Below are positions 1 to 8,126 of a DNA stretch of 28,233 nt, piece after piece. The DNA is taken from NCBI GenBank assembly GCA_919902965.1, contig CAKKSJ010000120.1, positions 1 to 28,233 of the forward strand, given 5' to 3'. Position numbers and translations under genes: made by a program. The notes beneath the pieces were generated by a model. It saw only the letters and a list, made by a program, of their open reading frames with translations, was not told the origin of the DNA and did not search any database. Each line of letters starts with the position of its first letter. Position 1 is the stretch's first letter. The DNA is from Burkholderiales bacterium (GTDB lineage Bacteria; Pseudomonadota; Gammaproteobacteria; Burkholderiales; SG8-39).

Positions 1-1
1 C

Positions 2-187
2 GCCATCAGTCCCTGGGTGTTCGGCCTGGTGCTCGACCTGGGGCAGGGCGCGGGCAGTGCACGCGCGGATGCTGCCTGGGGTTGGGCCTGGACCGCGCTC
101 GGCATCGGCGCGGTTTTAGGCCCGATCGCCACTTTGAGGTTGCGCGCGCTAAGCGAGAGCGCACAGATGGCGGGCGGGAAGCGCTGA
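2..187 (+). CDS. C-terminal end of an MFS-type transporter (5' truncated by window)
   Basis: The reading frame is open from base 2 to a TGA at 185-187 and encodes about 61 residues. It holds two hydrophobic stretches, SPWVFGLVLDLG and WAWTALGIGAVLGPIATL, followed by a charged tail ending in GGKR. The spacing, two short membrane helices and then a basic cytoplasmic tail, fits the last two helices of a 12-TM major facilitator. The start and most of the protein lie outside the window, so substrate and subfamily cannot be judged. It is a plausible MFS end rather than a certain one, because only the tail is visible and no family signature motif falls inside it. Confidence 0.55.
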   Translation, partial: AISPWVFGLVLDLGQGAGSARADAAWGWAWTALGIGAVLGPIATLRLRALSESAQMAGGKR

Positions 188-438
188 AACGCTCGCCTTC
201 CTTTGGTCTTTGGTTCGAGTCCGGGCCGGGTAGAAGACACTCACCGAGCGGTTGCGACCCGGTGCAGATGCTCACGGTTTTCTGCGGCGGTTGGAATTGA
301 TTGCCCAGCAATTTACCACTAAACTCGCTCCGATCGCCCCCGCCCGGGGGTGCGTAGCGGAACGAGATTGACATAAATTGATTCGCCTTTTCCGCGTCGA
401 TCTCGCGCGCGCGCTCGAACACGGCAAGTGGGAGAGCC
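188..438. other. Intergenic region upstream of the first secretion ATPase
   Basis: About 250 bases without a convincing gene. A consensus -35 hexamer TTGACA lies at 368-373, but no good -10 box sits 16-18 bases downstream, so a promoter is only possible. A GC-rich inverted repeat (CCCCC, 4-base loop, GGGGG) lies at about 338-351. Around 205-230 there is a stretch resembling a tRNA T-arm, but no complete cloverleaf can be built. Confidence 0.35.
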
Positions 439-3003
439 ATGCAGGCAGAGCAGCCGCATGACGCCCACACCCTGAACCTATTTCATCGCCAGAGCAGACA
501 AATCATGCCCGATACCGATCTGAACACCCCCCAAGCCCCGAGTACCGAGCCCGAATTCATCTGGCCGTCGCCGCCATATTTCGAATTACCCAGCAGCGAC
601 CGCACGACGACGCCGGAGCTCTGCGTGATCGACCTCACCAACGGCACGCAGCTGGCCGGCCGCATGGTGCGCCTGCTACCCGACGAGGCTATAGTCGAAA
701 TCCAGACAGCGCACGCGCCTGAAATTCAGAGCATCGGCTTTGCCGAATTTCAGCGGCTGACGCTGTCACAGCCCGTGCTTATCCGCAGGCAGGAGGTCCT
801 GCCCGGCGCCCAGGCCGGTGTGCAGCTTCCCGAAGCGAATTGTCAGTCTTTCGTCATCGATTACAACAACGGTGATACCTTCGTTGGTGAAACCGCCGGT
901 TTTGCCTCGGAAACCTACGGCCTGTTCCTGTTCCTGCAGGAAACCGAGGGAACTGTCCTGCGTTGCTTCGTTCCGCAGGCAGCCATGCGCGACTTCCATA
1001 TAGGCGAATTGATCGGCACCATACTGGTTAAACAGAAAATCGCATCGCCGGAGCAGGTCGAAGCTGCCCTGCAGGAACAGCGCAAGCTACGCGCGCAGCG
1101 GCTGGGCGACCTGCTCACCGACAGGCAATTGGTGTCGCCGGAGGAGCTGTCCGTCGCCATACAGCACACGACGGCGCGTCCCATACTCAGGCTCGGCGAA
1201 GCGCTGCTCGAACTGGGCTTGCTCACCGAAGACGAGCTGAAGAGCGCCCTGGCGCAGCAGAAGCTGCAGCGGAAAAAGCCGCTGGGCGAGCTTCTGATCG
1301 AGATGGGCGTGGTCGATCGCGACACCGTGCGCAAAGTCATGGCGCACAAGCTCGGCATCCCGTTCGTCAATCTGCGCGAATTCAAAATGACGCGTGATGT
1401 GCTCCCCCTGGTCCCGGCAGGCATAGTGTGGCGCTACCGCATTTTGCCCATTTTCAAGAATGAAAAGCAACTGGTGATCGCGGTGTCGGACCCCACGTCG
1501 ATGCCTTTTGCAAGCGAGCTGCGCTTCATGACCGGTTTGCAGATCATCCCGGTGATTGCAGAGGAGGACGCGCTTCAGGAAAGCATACGGCAGTGTTATG
1601 GCGAGAGCACCGAGCCGCTTGTGCAGGCCGAGGCGATGGACCGGCCGACGGACAAACCCGACGAACTCGCCTTCTATCATTCCGCAGCCGATGCGTCGAA
1701 TGCAGACGAGCTGCTGGCAAAACTCGAGGCGGAGGGGACGGAATTAGAGGTGGCGGATGCCGCAGTCAGCGAGTCCGACAATACCCTGGTCAAATTCGTC
1801 AACAAAATGATACTCGATGCACACGCGCAGCTGGCCTCGGACATACACGTGGAGACCTACCCCGGGAAAAAGAACATCCGCATCCGCTTCCGCAAGGACG
1901 GCATCATGGTGGATTACATGGAACTGCCGCCGAAATTTCGTAATGCCATGCTCTCGCGCATCAAGATCATGGCCCAGCTTGATATTTCAGACAGACGCAA
2001 GCCGCAAGACGGGCGCATCGACTTCAAGCGCTTCGGTCCGGCCCGCATTGAGCTGCGCGTGGCGACCATACCCACGGCGAACGGCCTGGAAGACGTGGTG
2101 ATGCGCATACTCGCCGCGGTAAAACCCGTACCCATCGATCGCCTCGGCATGGAGCCGAAGTCGCTGGCGGAACTGAAACAAATGCTGATCAAGCCGCACG
2201 GCCTGATACTGATCTGCGGCCCGACCGGATCGGGCAAGACCACGACGCTGCACTCCGCGCTGTCCTACATCAATACCCCGGAGCGCAAGATCTGGACCGC
2301 CGAAGACCCGATCGAAATCACCCAGCAGGGGCTGCGCCAGGTGCAGGTCAACCCCAAGATCGGCTGGACTTTTGCCGGCGCCCTGCGCAGCTTCCTGCGG
2401 CTCGACCCGGACGTCATCATGGTGGGCGAGATGCGCGACGAGGAGACGGCAAAAATAGGGCTGGAAGCGTCGCTTACCGGCCACCTGGTGCTGTCCACGC
2501 TGCATACGAACAGCGCGGTCGAAAGCGTAGTGCGGCTGCTCGACATGGGCGCCGATCCGTTTCAGTTTGCCGATGCACTGCTGGGCGTGCTCGCGCAGCG
2601 CCTTGCGCGCCGCCTGTGCGCCCAATGCAAGGAGCCTTACGCGCCTTCGTCGGATGAACTCGGTGCGCTGGCGCAAGAATATACGCTGGGGACGTCCCTG
2701 GATGCGGACGCTGTGCTGCGGAAATGGAAGATCGATTTTGCCGCAACCGGCCGGCAGGCAGTTCTCTGCACGGCAAAGGGCTGCCAGGCCTGCGGCCAGA
2801 ACGGCTACAAGGGACGGCTGGGCTTACACGAACTGTTCGTGGCACATCCCGCAGTCAAGCGCATGATTCAGACCAAGGCGTTTGCCAGCGACATTTTCGA
2901 CGCTGCCACGGCATCGGGTATGCTCACCCTGAAACAGAACGGCATCGAAAAGGTGCTGCGCGGTGAAACCGATATGCAACAGGTGCACGCGGTCTGCGCT
3001 TAG
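439..3003 (+). CDS. GspE/PilB-family assembly ATPase with extended N-terminus
   Basis: An 854-residue AAA-like ATPase of the type II secretion/type IV pilus family, which hexamerises at the inner membrane and powers pseudopilus or pilus assembly. Residues about 40-200 contain two similar beta-rich units (VIDLTNG..G and VIDYNNG..G). Residues about 190-390 match the MshEN/T2SSE N-terminal fold, with repeated GELLIEMG/LGEALLELG-like helices. The catalytic core has Walker A GPTGSGKTTT near residues 594-603, an Asp-box AEDPIE, Walker B-like DPDVIMVGEMRD and a His-box LTGHLVLSTLHTN. Paired cysteines (CAQC and CTAKGCQACG) form the usual zinc site. The start at 439 is favoured over an internal ATG at 505 because GGGAG precedes it. 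No pilin, platform or secretin gene is near, so its machine is unknown. It is longer than typical PilB (about 560-570 residues). Confidence 0.88.
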   Translation: MQAEQPHDAHTLNLFHRQSRQIMPDTDLNTPQAPSTEPEFIWPSPPYFELPSSDRTTTPELCVIDLTNGTQLAGRMVRLLPDEAIVEIQTAHAPEIQSIGFAEFQRLTLSQPVLIRRQEVLPGAQAGVQLPEANCQSFVIDYNNGDTFVGETAGFASETYGLFLFLQETEGTVLRCFVPQAAMRDFHIGELIGTILVKQKIASPEQVEAALQEQRKLRAQRLGDLLTDRQLVSPEELSVAIQHTTARPILRLGEALLELGLLTEDELKSALAQQKLQRKKPLGELLIEMGVVDRDTVRKVMAHKLGIPFVNLREFKMTRDVLPLVPAGIVWRYRILPIFKNEKQLVIAVSDPTSMPFASELRFMTGLQIIPVIAEEDALQESIRQCYGESTEPLVQAEAMDRPTDKPDELAFYHSAADASNADELLAKLEAEGTELEVADAAVSESDNTLVKFVNKMILDAHAQLASDIHVETYPGKKNIRIRFRKDGIMVDYMELPPKFRNAMLSRIKIMAQLDISDRRKPQDGRIDFKRFGPARIELRVATIPTANGLEDVVMRILAAVKPVPIDRLGMEPKSLAELKQMLIKPHGLILICGPTGSGKTTTLHSALSYINTPERKIWTAEDPIEITQQGLRQVQVNPKIGWTFAGALRSFLRLDPDVIMVGEMRDEETAKIGLEASLTGHLVLSTLHTNSAVESVVRLLDMGADPFQFADALLGVLAQRLARRLCAQCKEPYAPSSDELGALAQEYTLGTSLDADAVLRKWKIDFAATGRQAVLCTAKGCQACGQNGYKGRLGLHELFVAHPAVKRMIQTKAFASDIFDAATASGMLTLKQNGIEKVLRGETDMQQVHAVCA

Positions 3004-3190
3004 GTGCTTATTTCGACACCAGGGAATCCATGCACGCGTGTGACCAGCGCCTATTGCGGCTGCACCGAAGCGCGCGCCAGCAGCAGCCGCGCCGCGCACG
3101 ATCGGTACCGTGGCGGTGGCGAAGCAAATGACGATATCCGCCTGCGTCTGGCCCTGCTCCAGTTCGGCCAGCGTGCGCGGCGTCAGGCTG
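3003..3190 (-). other. Noncoding stretch with a possible decayed Rossmann-enzyme fragment
   Basis: Downstream of the ATPase and beyond the TctA-like remnant, the minus strand encodes a conserved-looking piece with TLAELEQGQTQADIVIC, then VPIVRG and an AAIGAG turn. The order 'ADIV..AT...P(I/V)(V/L)RG...GA...A(I/V)GAG' is reminiscent of the NAD-binding part of ornithine cyclodeaminase/mu-crystallin proteins. There is no start and no full domain. The assignment is tentative, and this may be plain noncoding DNA. Confidence 0.2.
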
Positions 3191-3302
3191 CGCGCGCGCG
3201 TTGCACGCGCCGCACCAGCCAGGGCACGGCGATCAGGAGCGAGGTGAAGGCGAACAGCGTGGCCGAGATCGGGTGCTCGTAGAATACGCCCGGTTCGTTC
3301 AG
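3183..3302 (-). pseudogene. Remnant of a TctA-type transporter C-terminus
   Basis: On the minus strand about 40 codons ending in TGA at 3185-3183 read GVFYEHPISATLFAF, then a hydrophobic segment LLIAVPWLV and a basic end RRVQRARAA. TctA proteins typically end with a '(F)(F/L)xRPIS...' motif, one last membrane helix and an Arg-rich tail. The intact TctA in this window (23228-24730) ends with IFLERPTSQ, a hydrophobic helix and RRTRREEE. The piece begins directly beyond the stop of the alpha/beta hydrolase and lacks any start or the other helices, so it looks like the stump of a deleted tricarboxylate-transporter gene. Chance resemblance is possible because the match is short. Confidence 0.42.
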
Positions 3303-3304
3303 GT

Positions 3305-4096
3305 TCAAGGCAAGAAAGCAACCAGCGTATCCAGCACCTCGTCCGGCTTTTCCGCCATCATATTGTGGCCACTGTCCTCGATGACCGCGGTCTGCGCGCC
3401 CGCTATCGAATTGGCAAAGTCGCGCGCGGCGCGCAGGGGTGTCATCAAATCGCGCCGCGCCAGCAGCAGCAGGGCGGGACAATGCACACCGGCTGCGGCT
3501 TGCCCGCCACCGGTATAGGCATTGCAGGCGAGGAAATCGACATGCATCACGCCGGGTTTCTGCCGCTGCATCAGCCGCAGGTTTTCACCGATCACCCAGA
3601 AGCCCGGTCCCGGACAGTTCGGGTATTGCGCGTAGGCGGAGTGCGACCAGATGTTGACCATGTCCTGCGCGAGCGGCTCGTTGTCCCTGGTTGCGGCCAG
3701 CAGGTCCGCCGAGACTTTCATCGGATAGGCGATGGCGAGGAGCGCGATCTTCGCCACCCGCTCCCGACGGAGCGCGGCGCACTCCAGCGCGATCAGCGAG
3801 CCCATGCTGTGGCCGACGATCGCCGCCTGCTTCACTCCGGCGGCATCCTGCACCGCGGTGACCCAGTCGGCGAGTTCGCCGACGCTTGCAAGCGCCGGTC
3901 CCGCGCTGCGGCCGTGGCCCGGGAGATCCAGCGCGAGCACGCCGTAACCGTGGTGCGCGAGATAGCGGCTCTGCAGTATCCACACGCTATGGTCGTGCTG
4001 GGCGCCGTGGACGAAGATCACGCTGGGCAGCTTGGCGTCGAATACTTTGCCGCCGGTGTAGGCGTAGGCTTTCTTCCCGCTGACGGTCAGTTCCAT
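3305..4096 (-). CDS. Alpha/beta-fold hydrolase
   Basis: A 263-residue cytoplasmic alpha/beta hydrolase. The oxyanion-hole HG is at residues 30-31 (FVHGAQHD), the nucleophile elbow is GHSMGS with Ser97, the acid is probably Asp216 (ARRDLMTP) and the catalytic His is His244 (SGHNMM). A LDLPGHGRS segment is also typical. No signal peptide is evident. The gene lies 10 bases downstream of metY on the same strand, so the two are probably co-transcribed. Adjacency to O-acetylhomoserine sulfhydrylase makes an ester- or acyl-handling role in sulfur amino-acid metabolism conceivable, but it lacks the length of a homoserine O-acetyltransferase (about 370 residues) and the substrate cannot be told from sequence. 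Confidence 0.88.
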   Translation of the reverse strand: MELTVSGKKAYAYTGGKVFDAKLPSVIFVHGAQHDHSVWILQSRYLAHHGYGVLALDLPGHGRSAGPALASVGELADWVTAVQDAAGVKQAAIVGHSMGSLIALECAALRRERVAKIALLAIAYPMKVSADLLAATRDNEPLAQDMVNIWSHSAYAQYPNCPGPGFWVIGENLRLMQRQKPGVMHVDFLACNAYTGGGQAAAGVHCPALLLLARRDLMTPLRAARDFANSIAGAQTAVIEDSGHNMMAEKPDEVLDTLVAFLP

Positions 4097-4106
4097 GGTG
4101 TCCGCC

Positions 4107-5405
4107 CTATTTTGTCTTCTGCGATGCGCGCAGGCCGCCGGCGAGGTCGTCGATCAGGTCGGCGGCATCTTCCAGTCCGATCGAAAGCCGCATCGTGCCC
4201 TCGGTGATGCCGGCTGCCTTGAGCGCCGCGTCGTCCATGCGAAAATGCGTGGTGCTCGCGGGGTGGATCACCAGCGACTTGGCATCGCCTACGTTTGCGA
4301 GATGCGAGAAGATCTTTAGCGATTCGACAAAACGCCGGCCCGCCGCGCGATCGCCCTTCACCGAGAAGCTGAAAACCGCGCCGCAGCCGCGCGGCAGCAA
4401 GCGTTTAGCCAGTTCGTAATCCGGATGTTCGGGCAGTTCCGGGTAGGCCACCGATTCGACCGCCGGATGCCTGACCAGAAATTCCACCACCTTGCGTGTA
4501 TTCTCGACGTGGCGCTGCATCCTCAGCGGCAGGGTTTCCACGCCCTGCAGGATCTGGAACGCGGTGGCCGGGCTCATGCAGGCGCCGAAATCGCGCAGCC
4601 CTTCGCGCCGCGCGCGCAGCGAGAATGCAGCAACGGTCGATTCCTCGGAGAAATTCATGCCGTGGAAACCCGCGTATTCCGTGCTGAGCTCGGGAAACTT
4701 GCCCGAGGCGACCCAGTCGAAATTGCCGCCGTCGACCAGGATGCCGCCGATTGCGACACCATGCCCGCCGAGGAATTTCGTGGCGGAGTGATACAACAGG
4801 TTCGCACCGTGATCGAAGGGCTTGAGCAGATAAGGCGTGGTAAACGTGGAGTCGACCATCAGCGGCAGGCCGTGCTCATGCGCGATCGACGCGACCGCGG
4901 CGACGTCGAGCACGTCGAGGCCGGGATTGCCCAGGGTCTCGGCAAACAGGGCTTTGGTATTGGGCCGGATGGCGGCGCGCCAGGCATCCAGATCGCGCGG
5001 TTTGACGAAGGTGGTTTCGATGCCGAATCGCGGCAGGGTGTAGTGCAGCAGATTGTGCGAGCCGCCATAGAGCGCGCCGGAGGAGACGATATGCGAGCCG
5101 GCGCCGGCGATGGTCGCGAGCCCGAGATGCAGCGCCGCCTGGCCGCTGGCGGTGGCGATGCCCGCGACGCCGCCTTCGAGCGCCGCGATGCGTTCTTCCA
5201 GCACCGCATTGGTCGGATTGGAAATACGCGAATACACATGGCCGGCGCGTTCCATATTGAACAGGGCAGCGGCGTGATCGGAATCGCGGAATACGAAGGA
5301 AGTGGTGAAATAAATCGGCGTGGCGCGCGCCCCGGTGTGCGGGTCGGGCGCCTGCCCGGCGTGCAGGCTGAGCGTGTCGAAGCCTAGATATTTGGGTTGG
5401 GCCAT
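4107..5405 (-). CDS. metY: O-acetylhomoserine sulfhydrylase (aminocarboxypropyltransferase)
   Basis: A 432-residue PLP enzyme of the Cys/Met metabolism family. It replaces the acetyl group of O-acetyl-L-homoserine with sulfide (or methanethiol) to give homocysteine (or methionine). Visible family hallmarks are the opening FDTLSLHAGQ, TPIYFTTSFVF, the phosphate-binding YSRISNPTN, ATASGQAA, the PLP Asp in MVDSTF (near residue 185) and the Schiff-base lysine Lys210 in SATKFLGGHG. The long 'HAGQ..D..T.AR..PIY' start and 432-residue length favour MetY over shorter MetB/MetC/MetZ enzymes (about 380-400). GGAGG lies 4 bases before the ATG. It heads a leftward pair with the alpha/beta hydrolase and is divergent from the MFS gene. 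No SAM riboswitch was recognised in the short upstream gap. Confidence 0.9.
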   Translation of the reverse strand: MAQPKYLGFDTLSLHAGQAPDPHTGARATPIYFTTSFVFRDSDHAAALFNMERAGHVYSRISNPTNAVLEERIAALEGGVAGIATASGQAALHLGLATIAGAGSHIVSSGALYGGSHNLLHYTLPRFGIETTFVKPRDLDAWRAAIRPNTKALFAETLGNPGLDVLDVAAVASIAHEHGLPLMVDSTFTTPYLLKPFDHGANLLYHSATKFLGGHGVAIGGILVDGGNFDWVASGKFPELSTEYAGFHGMNFSEESTVAAFSLRARREGLRDFGACMSPATAFQILQGVETLPLRMQRHVENTRKVVEFLVRHPAVESVAYPELPEHPDYELAKRLLPRGCGAVFSFSVKGDRAAGRRFVESLKIFSHLANVGDAKSLVIHPASTTHFRMDDAALKAAGITEGTMRLSIGLEDAADLIDDLAGGLRASQKTK

Positions 5406-5480
5406 GGTTCCTCCGCGAGAACAACAGGCATTTTATCAGGATGTCCGAATGTAACCGATCGCGTATCATCGCTGCTTCCG

Positions 5481-6737
5481 ATGACGCAACAAGAAAACCT
5501 GTCCACGCCGTTCGAACTGCTGCTGAAGGTATTTCTGCCTTTTGCCGGCGGCTATTTTCTTTCCTATCTCTATCGCACTATCAACGCCATCATCTCGCCC
5601 GACCTGGTGAGCGAATTCGGCCTGGGTCCGGCCGATCTCGGGCTTTTGACCAGTTCCTACTTTCTGACCTTCGCCTTGTTCCAGTTGCCGCTGGGCATAC
5701 TGCTCGATCGCTACGGCCCGCGACGCGTGAACGCGACACTGCTGACGCTGGCCGCAACCGGTGCCGTCCTGTTCGCGCTCGCCCAGGGCCTGCCCGGATT
5801 GATCGTCGCGCGTGCATTGATCGGGCTGGGCGTCTCCGGCTGCCTCATGTCGAGCATAAAGGTATTTACCCTGTGGTTCCCGCTGAACCGGCTGGCCACG
5901 CTCAACGGCTGGCTGCTGTCCTGCGGTGGCCTGGGCGCCTTGAGCGCGTCCAAACCGGCGGAAGAGTTGCTGCGCGTCACCGATTGGCACAGTGCGTTCC
6001 TGTTGCTCGCGGCCCTGACCTTTGCCGCGTCTGCCGCGATATTTCTGGTCGTGCCCGAGCGCGCAGCGCCCAGCGCGCCGCAGAGTCTTGCCGACTCCCT
6101 GCGCAGCCTGCCGGCCATTCTGCGCAATGCGAACTTCTGGAGACTGGGCTTGCTGGTGATCGCTGGACAGGGCGTGTTCATGTCGCTGCAAAGCCTGTGG
6201 ATCGCACCCTGGCTCAAGGACGTGGCCGGCTTGGGACGCGCCGAAGTCGGCACGCATTTGCTGATTGCCGCCCTGGGCATGATCGTGGGTGCCGCGCTCT
6301 GGGGCGTGGTTGCCGACTGGTTATCGCGCCATGGCATAGACACGGTCAAAGTCGTGCTGGTCGGTGTCGGCATGAATCTGGTGCTGCTGCTGCTGTTCGC
6401 CCTGGGCGTGACGCTGGCAACGCGGACCACGCTGTTCGCGCTGATCCTGTTCGGCCAGGTGCAGCCGCTGGTCTATGCGATTCTATCCAAGGAGTTTCCG
6501 CTGGAGCTCTCCGGCCGCGTCATCAGCACGCTTAATTTCCTGGTATTTCTGAGCGCGTTCGCGGTGCAGTGGGGCACAGGTCTGATTATCAATCTGTGGC
6601 CGGTCGAGGCGGGCAGCTATGCCAGGGCTGGCTATGCCACCGCGTTCGGAGCCTGTGTCGTGCTGCTGCTGGTGCCCTACCTGCTGCTGTTGCTGTCGCG
6701 CAGGACCCCCGCTGAACCCGGGCGGTCTGCTCAATAG
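5481..6737 (+). CDS. MFS transporter
   Basis: A 418-residue 12-helix major facilitator in the inner membrane. The first helix (FLPFAGGYFLSYLYR) is followed by the loop DRYGPRRVNA between helices 2 and 3, which is the MFS signature, and the two six-helix halves are joined by a cytoplasmic loop near residue 190-215. The frame opens earlier (5397), but that part overlaps the metY start on the other strand. The ATG at 5481 places a normal MFS amino end before helix 1. No Shine-Dalgarno sequence precedes it, and a TATCAT box at 5464-5469 suggests a very short leader. Divergence from metY hints at a link to amino-acid or sulfur-compound transport, but the substrate is unknown. Confidence 0.82.
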   Translation: MTQQENLSTPFELLLKVFLPFAGGYFLSYLYRTINAIISPDLVSEFGLGPADLGLLTSSYFLTFALFQLPLGILLDRYGPRRVNATLLTLAATGAVLFALAQGLPGLIVARALIGLGVSGCLMSSIKVFTLWFPLNRLATLNGWLLSCGGLGALSASKPAEELLRVTDWHSAFLLLAALTFAASAAIFLVVPERAAPSAPQSLADSLRSLPAILRNANFWRLGLLVIAGQGVFMSLQSLWIAPWLKDVAGLGRAEVGTHLLIAALGMIVGAALWGVVADWLSRHGIDTVKVVLVGVGMNLVLLLLFALGVTLATRTTLFALILFGQVQPLVYAILSKEFPLELSGRVISTLNFLVFLSAFAVQWGTGLIINLWPVEAGSYARAGYATAFGACVVLLLVPYLLLLLSRRTPAEPGRSAQ

Positions 6738-6747
6738 GGCGCAGGGT

Positions 6748-7440
6748 CTATTTCTTTCCCGTGGCCTTGGCCGCTTCTTCCTGGGCGAGCAACTCCTGAC
6801 GCGCTTTCTTGAGTACGTCGGCAGTCGGGCCATGGCCCATTTTCAGGGCCAATTCCATGGCGCTTTCGCCGTCCTTGCTCAGGGTGGCTACGTTGGCGCC
6901 ATTGCGAATGAACAGTTCGACCATCTCGGCGTTGCCGCGCATCGCCGCATACTGCAGCGGCGTATAACCGTTTTCACTGAGTACGTTCGGGTCGAAGTTC
7001 ATGGAAAGGACTTTTTGCGCGTAGACCAGATTGTCTTTTTCGATTGCATAGAACATCGCCTTGACGCCCTCCGGGCTTTTCTCCCGCGGTTTCGCTTCCA
7101 GTCCCGTGGGCAGTATGCTGACGACGTAATTGATCAGCGAGATGCCGACCATGGCGATCAGGGCAATGATCAACGGGACTTTGGAGATGCCGAGCGTGTC
7201 CGACCATGCGTCGGTGACGTTGGCGCCGACCACGAGCAAGGCCACCATGATGAAAAAGGCGAACTTCAAATAAAGGAACAGCGCGATCACCAGCAGGATG
7301 CCGAGGATGGCGGCGATATAGCCTCGGTCTATGCTCCATTGTTCGGACACCTCTGCCGGAAGCAGCGCGAACACCGTGGCGAGTGCGACCAGACCGACCA
7401 GCCCCCATTCCTGTATTTTTCTTGCCTGCAGAAAGTCCAT
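6748..7440 (-). CDS. Membrane-anchored ankyrin-repeat protein
   Basis: A 230-residue protein. The N-terminal half has about four hydrophobic helices: GLVGLVALATVFALL, YIAAILGILLVIALFLYL, FFIMVALLVVGAN and VPLIIALIAMVGISLINYVV. The C-terminal half carries ankyrin repeats: an early degenerate one near residue 128, then GYTPLQYAAMRGNAEMVELF and GESAMELALKMGHG. The tail is charged and Ala/Lys-rich. It most likely displays a protein-binding ankyrin domain at the cytoplasmic face of the inner membrane. Its partner is unknown. GGAGG lies about six bases before the ATG. It is convergent with the MFS gene (10-base gap) and divergent from greB. I do not recognise a named family for this architecture. 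Confidence 0.75.
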   Translation of the reverse strand: MDFLQARKIQEWGLVGLVALATVFALLPAEVSEQWSIDRGYIAAILGILLVIALFLYLKFAFFIMVALLVVGANVTDAWSDTLGISKVPLIIALIAMVGISLINYVVSILPTGLEAKPREKSPEGVKAMFYAIEKDNLVYAQKVLSMNFDPNVLSENGYTPLQYAAMRGNAEMVELFIRNGANVATLSKDGESAMELALKMGHGPTADVLKKARQELLAQEEAAKATGKK

Positions 7441-7521
7441 GACTTCCTCCGCTTAGCGATGATTGCCGGGATATTGTGAGTAAGCTCGTCGCCATTGGCA
7501 AGAGCTGCGCACCGGCGCTAG

Positions 7522-7527
7522 TATAAT
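7522..7527 (+). promoter_or_regulatory. Probable -10 box of greB
   Basis: A perfect TATAAT in an otherwise GC-rich divergent intergenic region, 44 bases before the greB start. The nearest good -35-like hexamer, TTGGCA (7495-7500), is 21 bases upstream, which is longer than optimal. The promoter may therefore rely on another -35 or an activator. Confidence 0.5.
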
Positions 7528-7571
7528 CCAAGCGGGAAATCGGCGGTCTGCAAATAGGGGCGGGAACGGCA

Positions 7572-8126
7572 TTGAGCAAGGCATTCACCAGGGAACAGGA
7601 CGGCGCGGAAGAGGACGAGCCTGCGCCCGAGGCGGAACAGCCGCAAGGCTTGAAGAATTACATCACCCCGGCGGGATACGCACGCATGCAGGCGGAGCTG
7701 AAACGCCTGCTGGACGTCGATCGCCCGGAGACCGTCGGCGTGGTGCACTGGGCAGCCTTGAACGGTGATCGCTCGGAAAATGGCGACTACATTTATGGCA
7801 AGAAGCGCTTGCGCGAGATCGACCGGCGCATCCGCTTCCTGATCAAGCGCCTGGAAATCGCCGAGGTGGTGGACTCGGGCGGTCAGGAGCAGGACCGCGT
7901 GTTTTTCGGCGCCACCGTGAGCGTGCGGGACGGCGCCGGCCAGCTTCGCAGCGTGAGCATCGTCGGCATGGACGAGGTCGATCCGACACGCGGACGGGTG
8001 AGTTGGATCTCGCCGATCGCGCGCGCCCTGCTCAAGGCGCGCGAGGGCGATACGGTGACCCTGCGTACGCCCTCGGGAGTGGAGGAGTTGGAGGTGGTGG
8101 AAGTGCGCTACCTGGAACTGCCCTGA
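7572..8126 (+). CDS. greB: Transcription elongation factor GreB
   Basis: A 184-residue GreA/GreB-family factor. It inserts its coiled-coil into the secondary channel of RNA polymerase and stimulates cleavage of backtracked RNA. The start MSKAFTRE is characteristic of GreB and uses a TTG codon. The first ATG downstream (codon 39) would remove part of the coiled-coil. The tip residues Asp66 and Glu69 (NGDRSENGDY) that position the catalytic magnesium are present, followed by GKKRLREIDRRIRFL and the C-terminal FKBP-like domain (VFFGATVSV, GMDEVD, SPIARALL, EGDTV). An acidic insert of about 18 residues after the first eight makes it longer than E. coli GreB (158). Its last 19 bases overlap the tail of the convergent M16 gene. 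Confidence 0.93.
   Translation: MSKAFTREQDGAEEDEPAPEAEQPQGLKNYITPAGYARMQAELKRLLDVDRPETVGVVHWAALNGDRSENGDYIYGKKRLREIDRRIRFLIKRLEIAEVVDSGGQEQDRVFFGATVSVRDGAGQLRSVSIVGMDEVDPTRGRVSWISPIARALLKAREGDTVTLRTPSGVEELEVVEVRYLELP

Noticed and set aside
198..235. tRNA-like T-arm sequence (GGTTCGAGTCC) downstream of the MFS tail
   Set aside because: No acceptor, D-arm or anticodon arm of a complete cloverleaf can be assembled around it. It may be a relic, but not a tRNA gene.
4425..5387. A 320-codon open frame opposite metY
   Set aside because: It is a shadow of a conserved PLP enzyme gene, has no ribosome binding site and no recognisable domain.
5397..5480. Upstream start of the MFS gene at 5397
   Set aside because: It would overlap the metY start codon and add 28 non-hydrophobic residues untypical for MFS amino ends.
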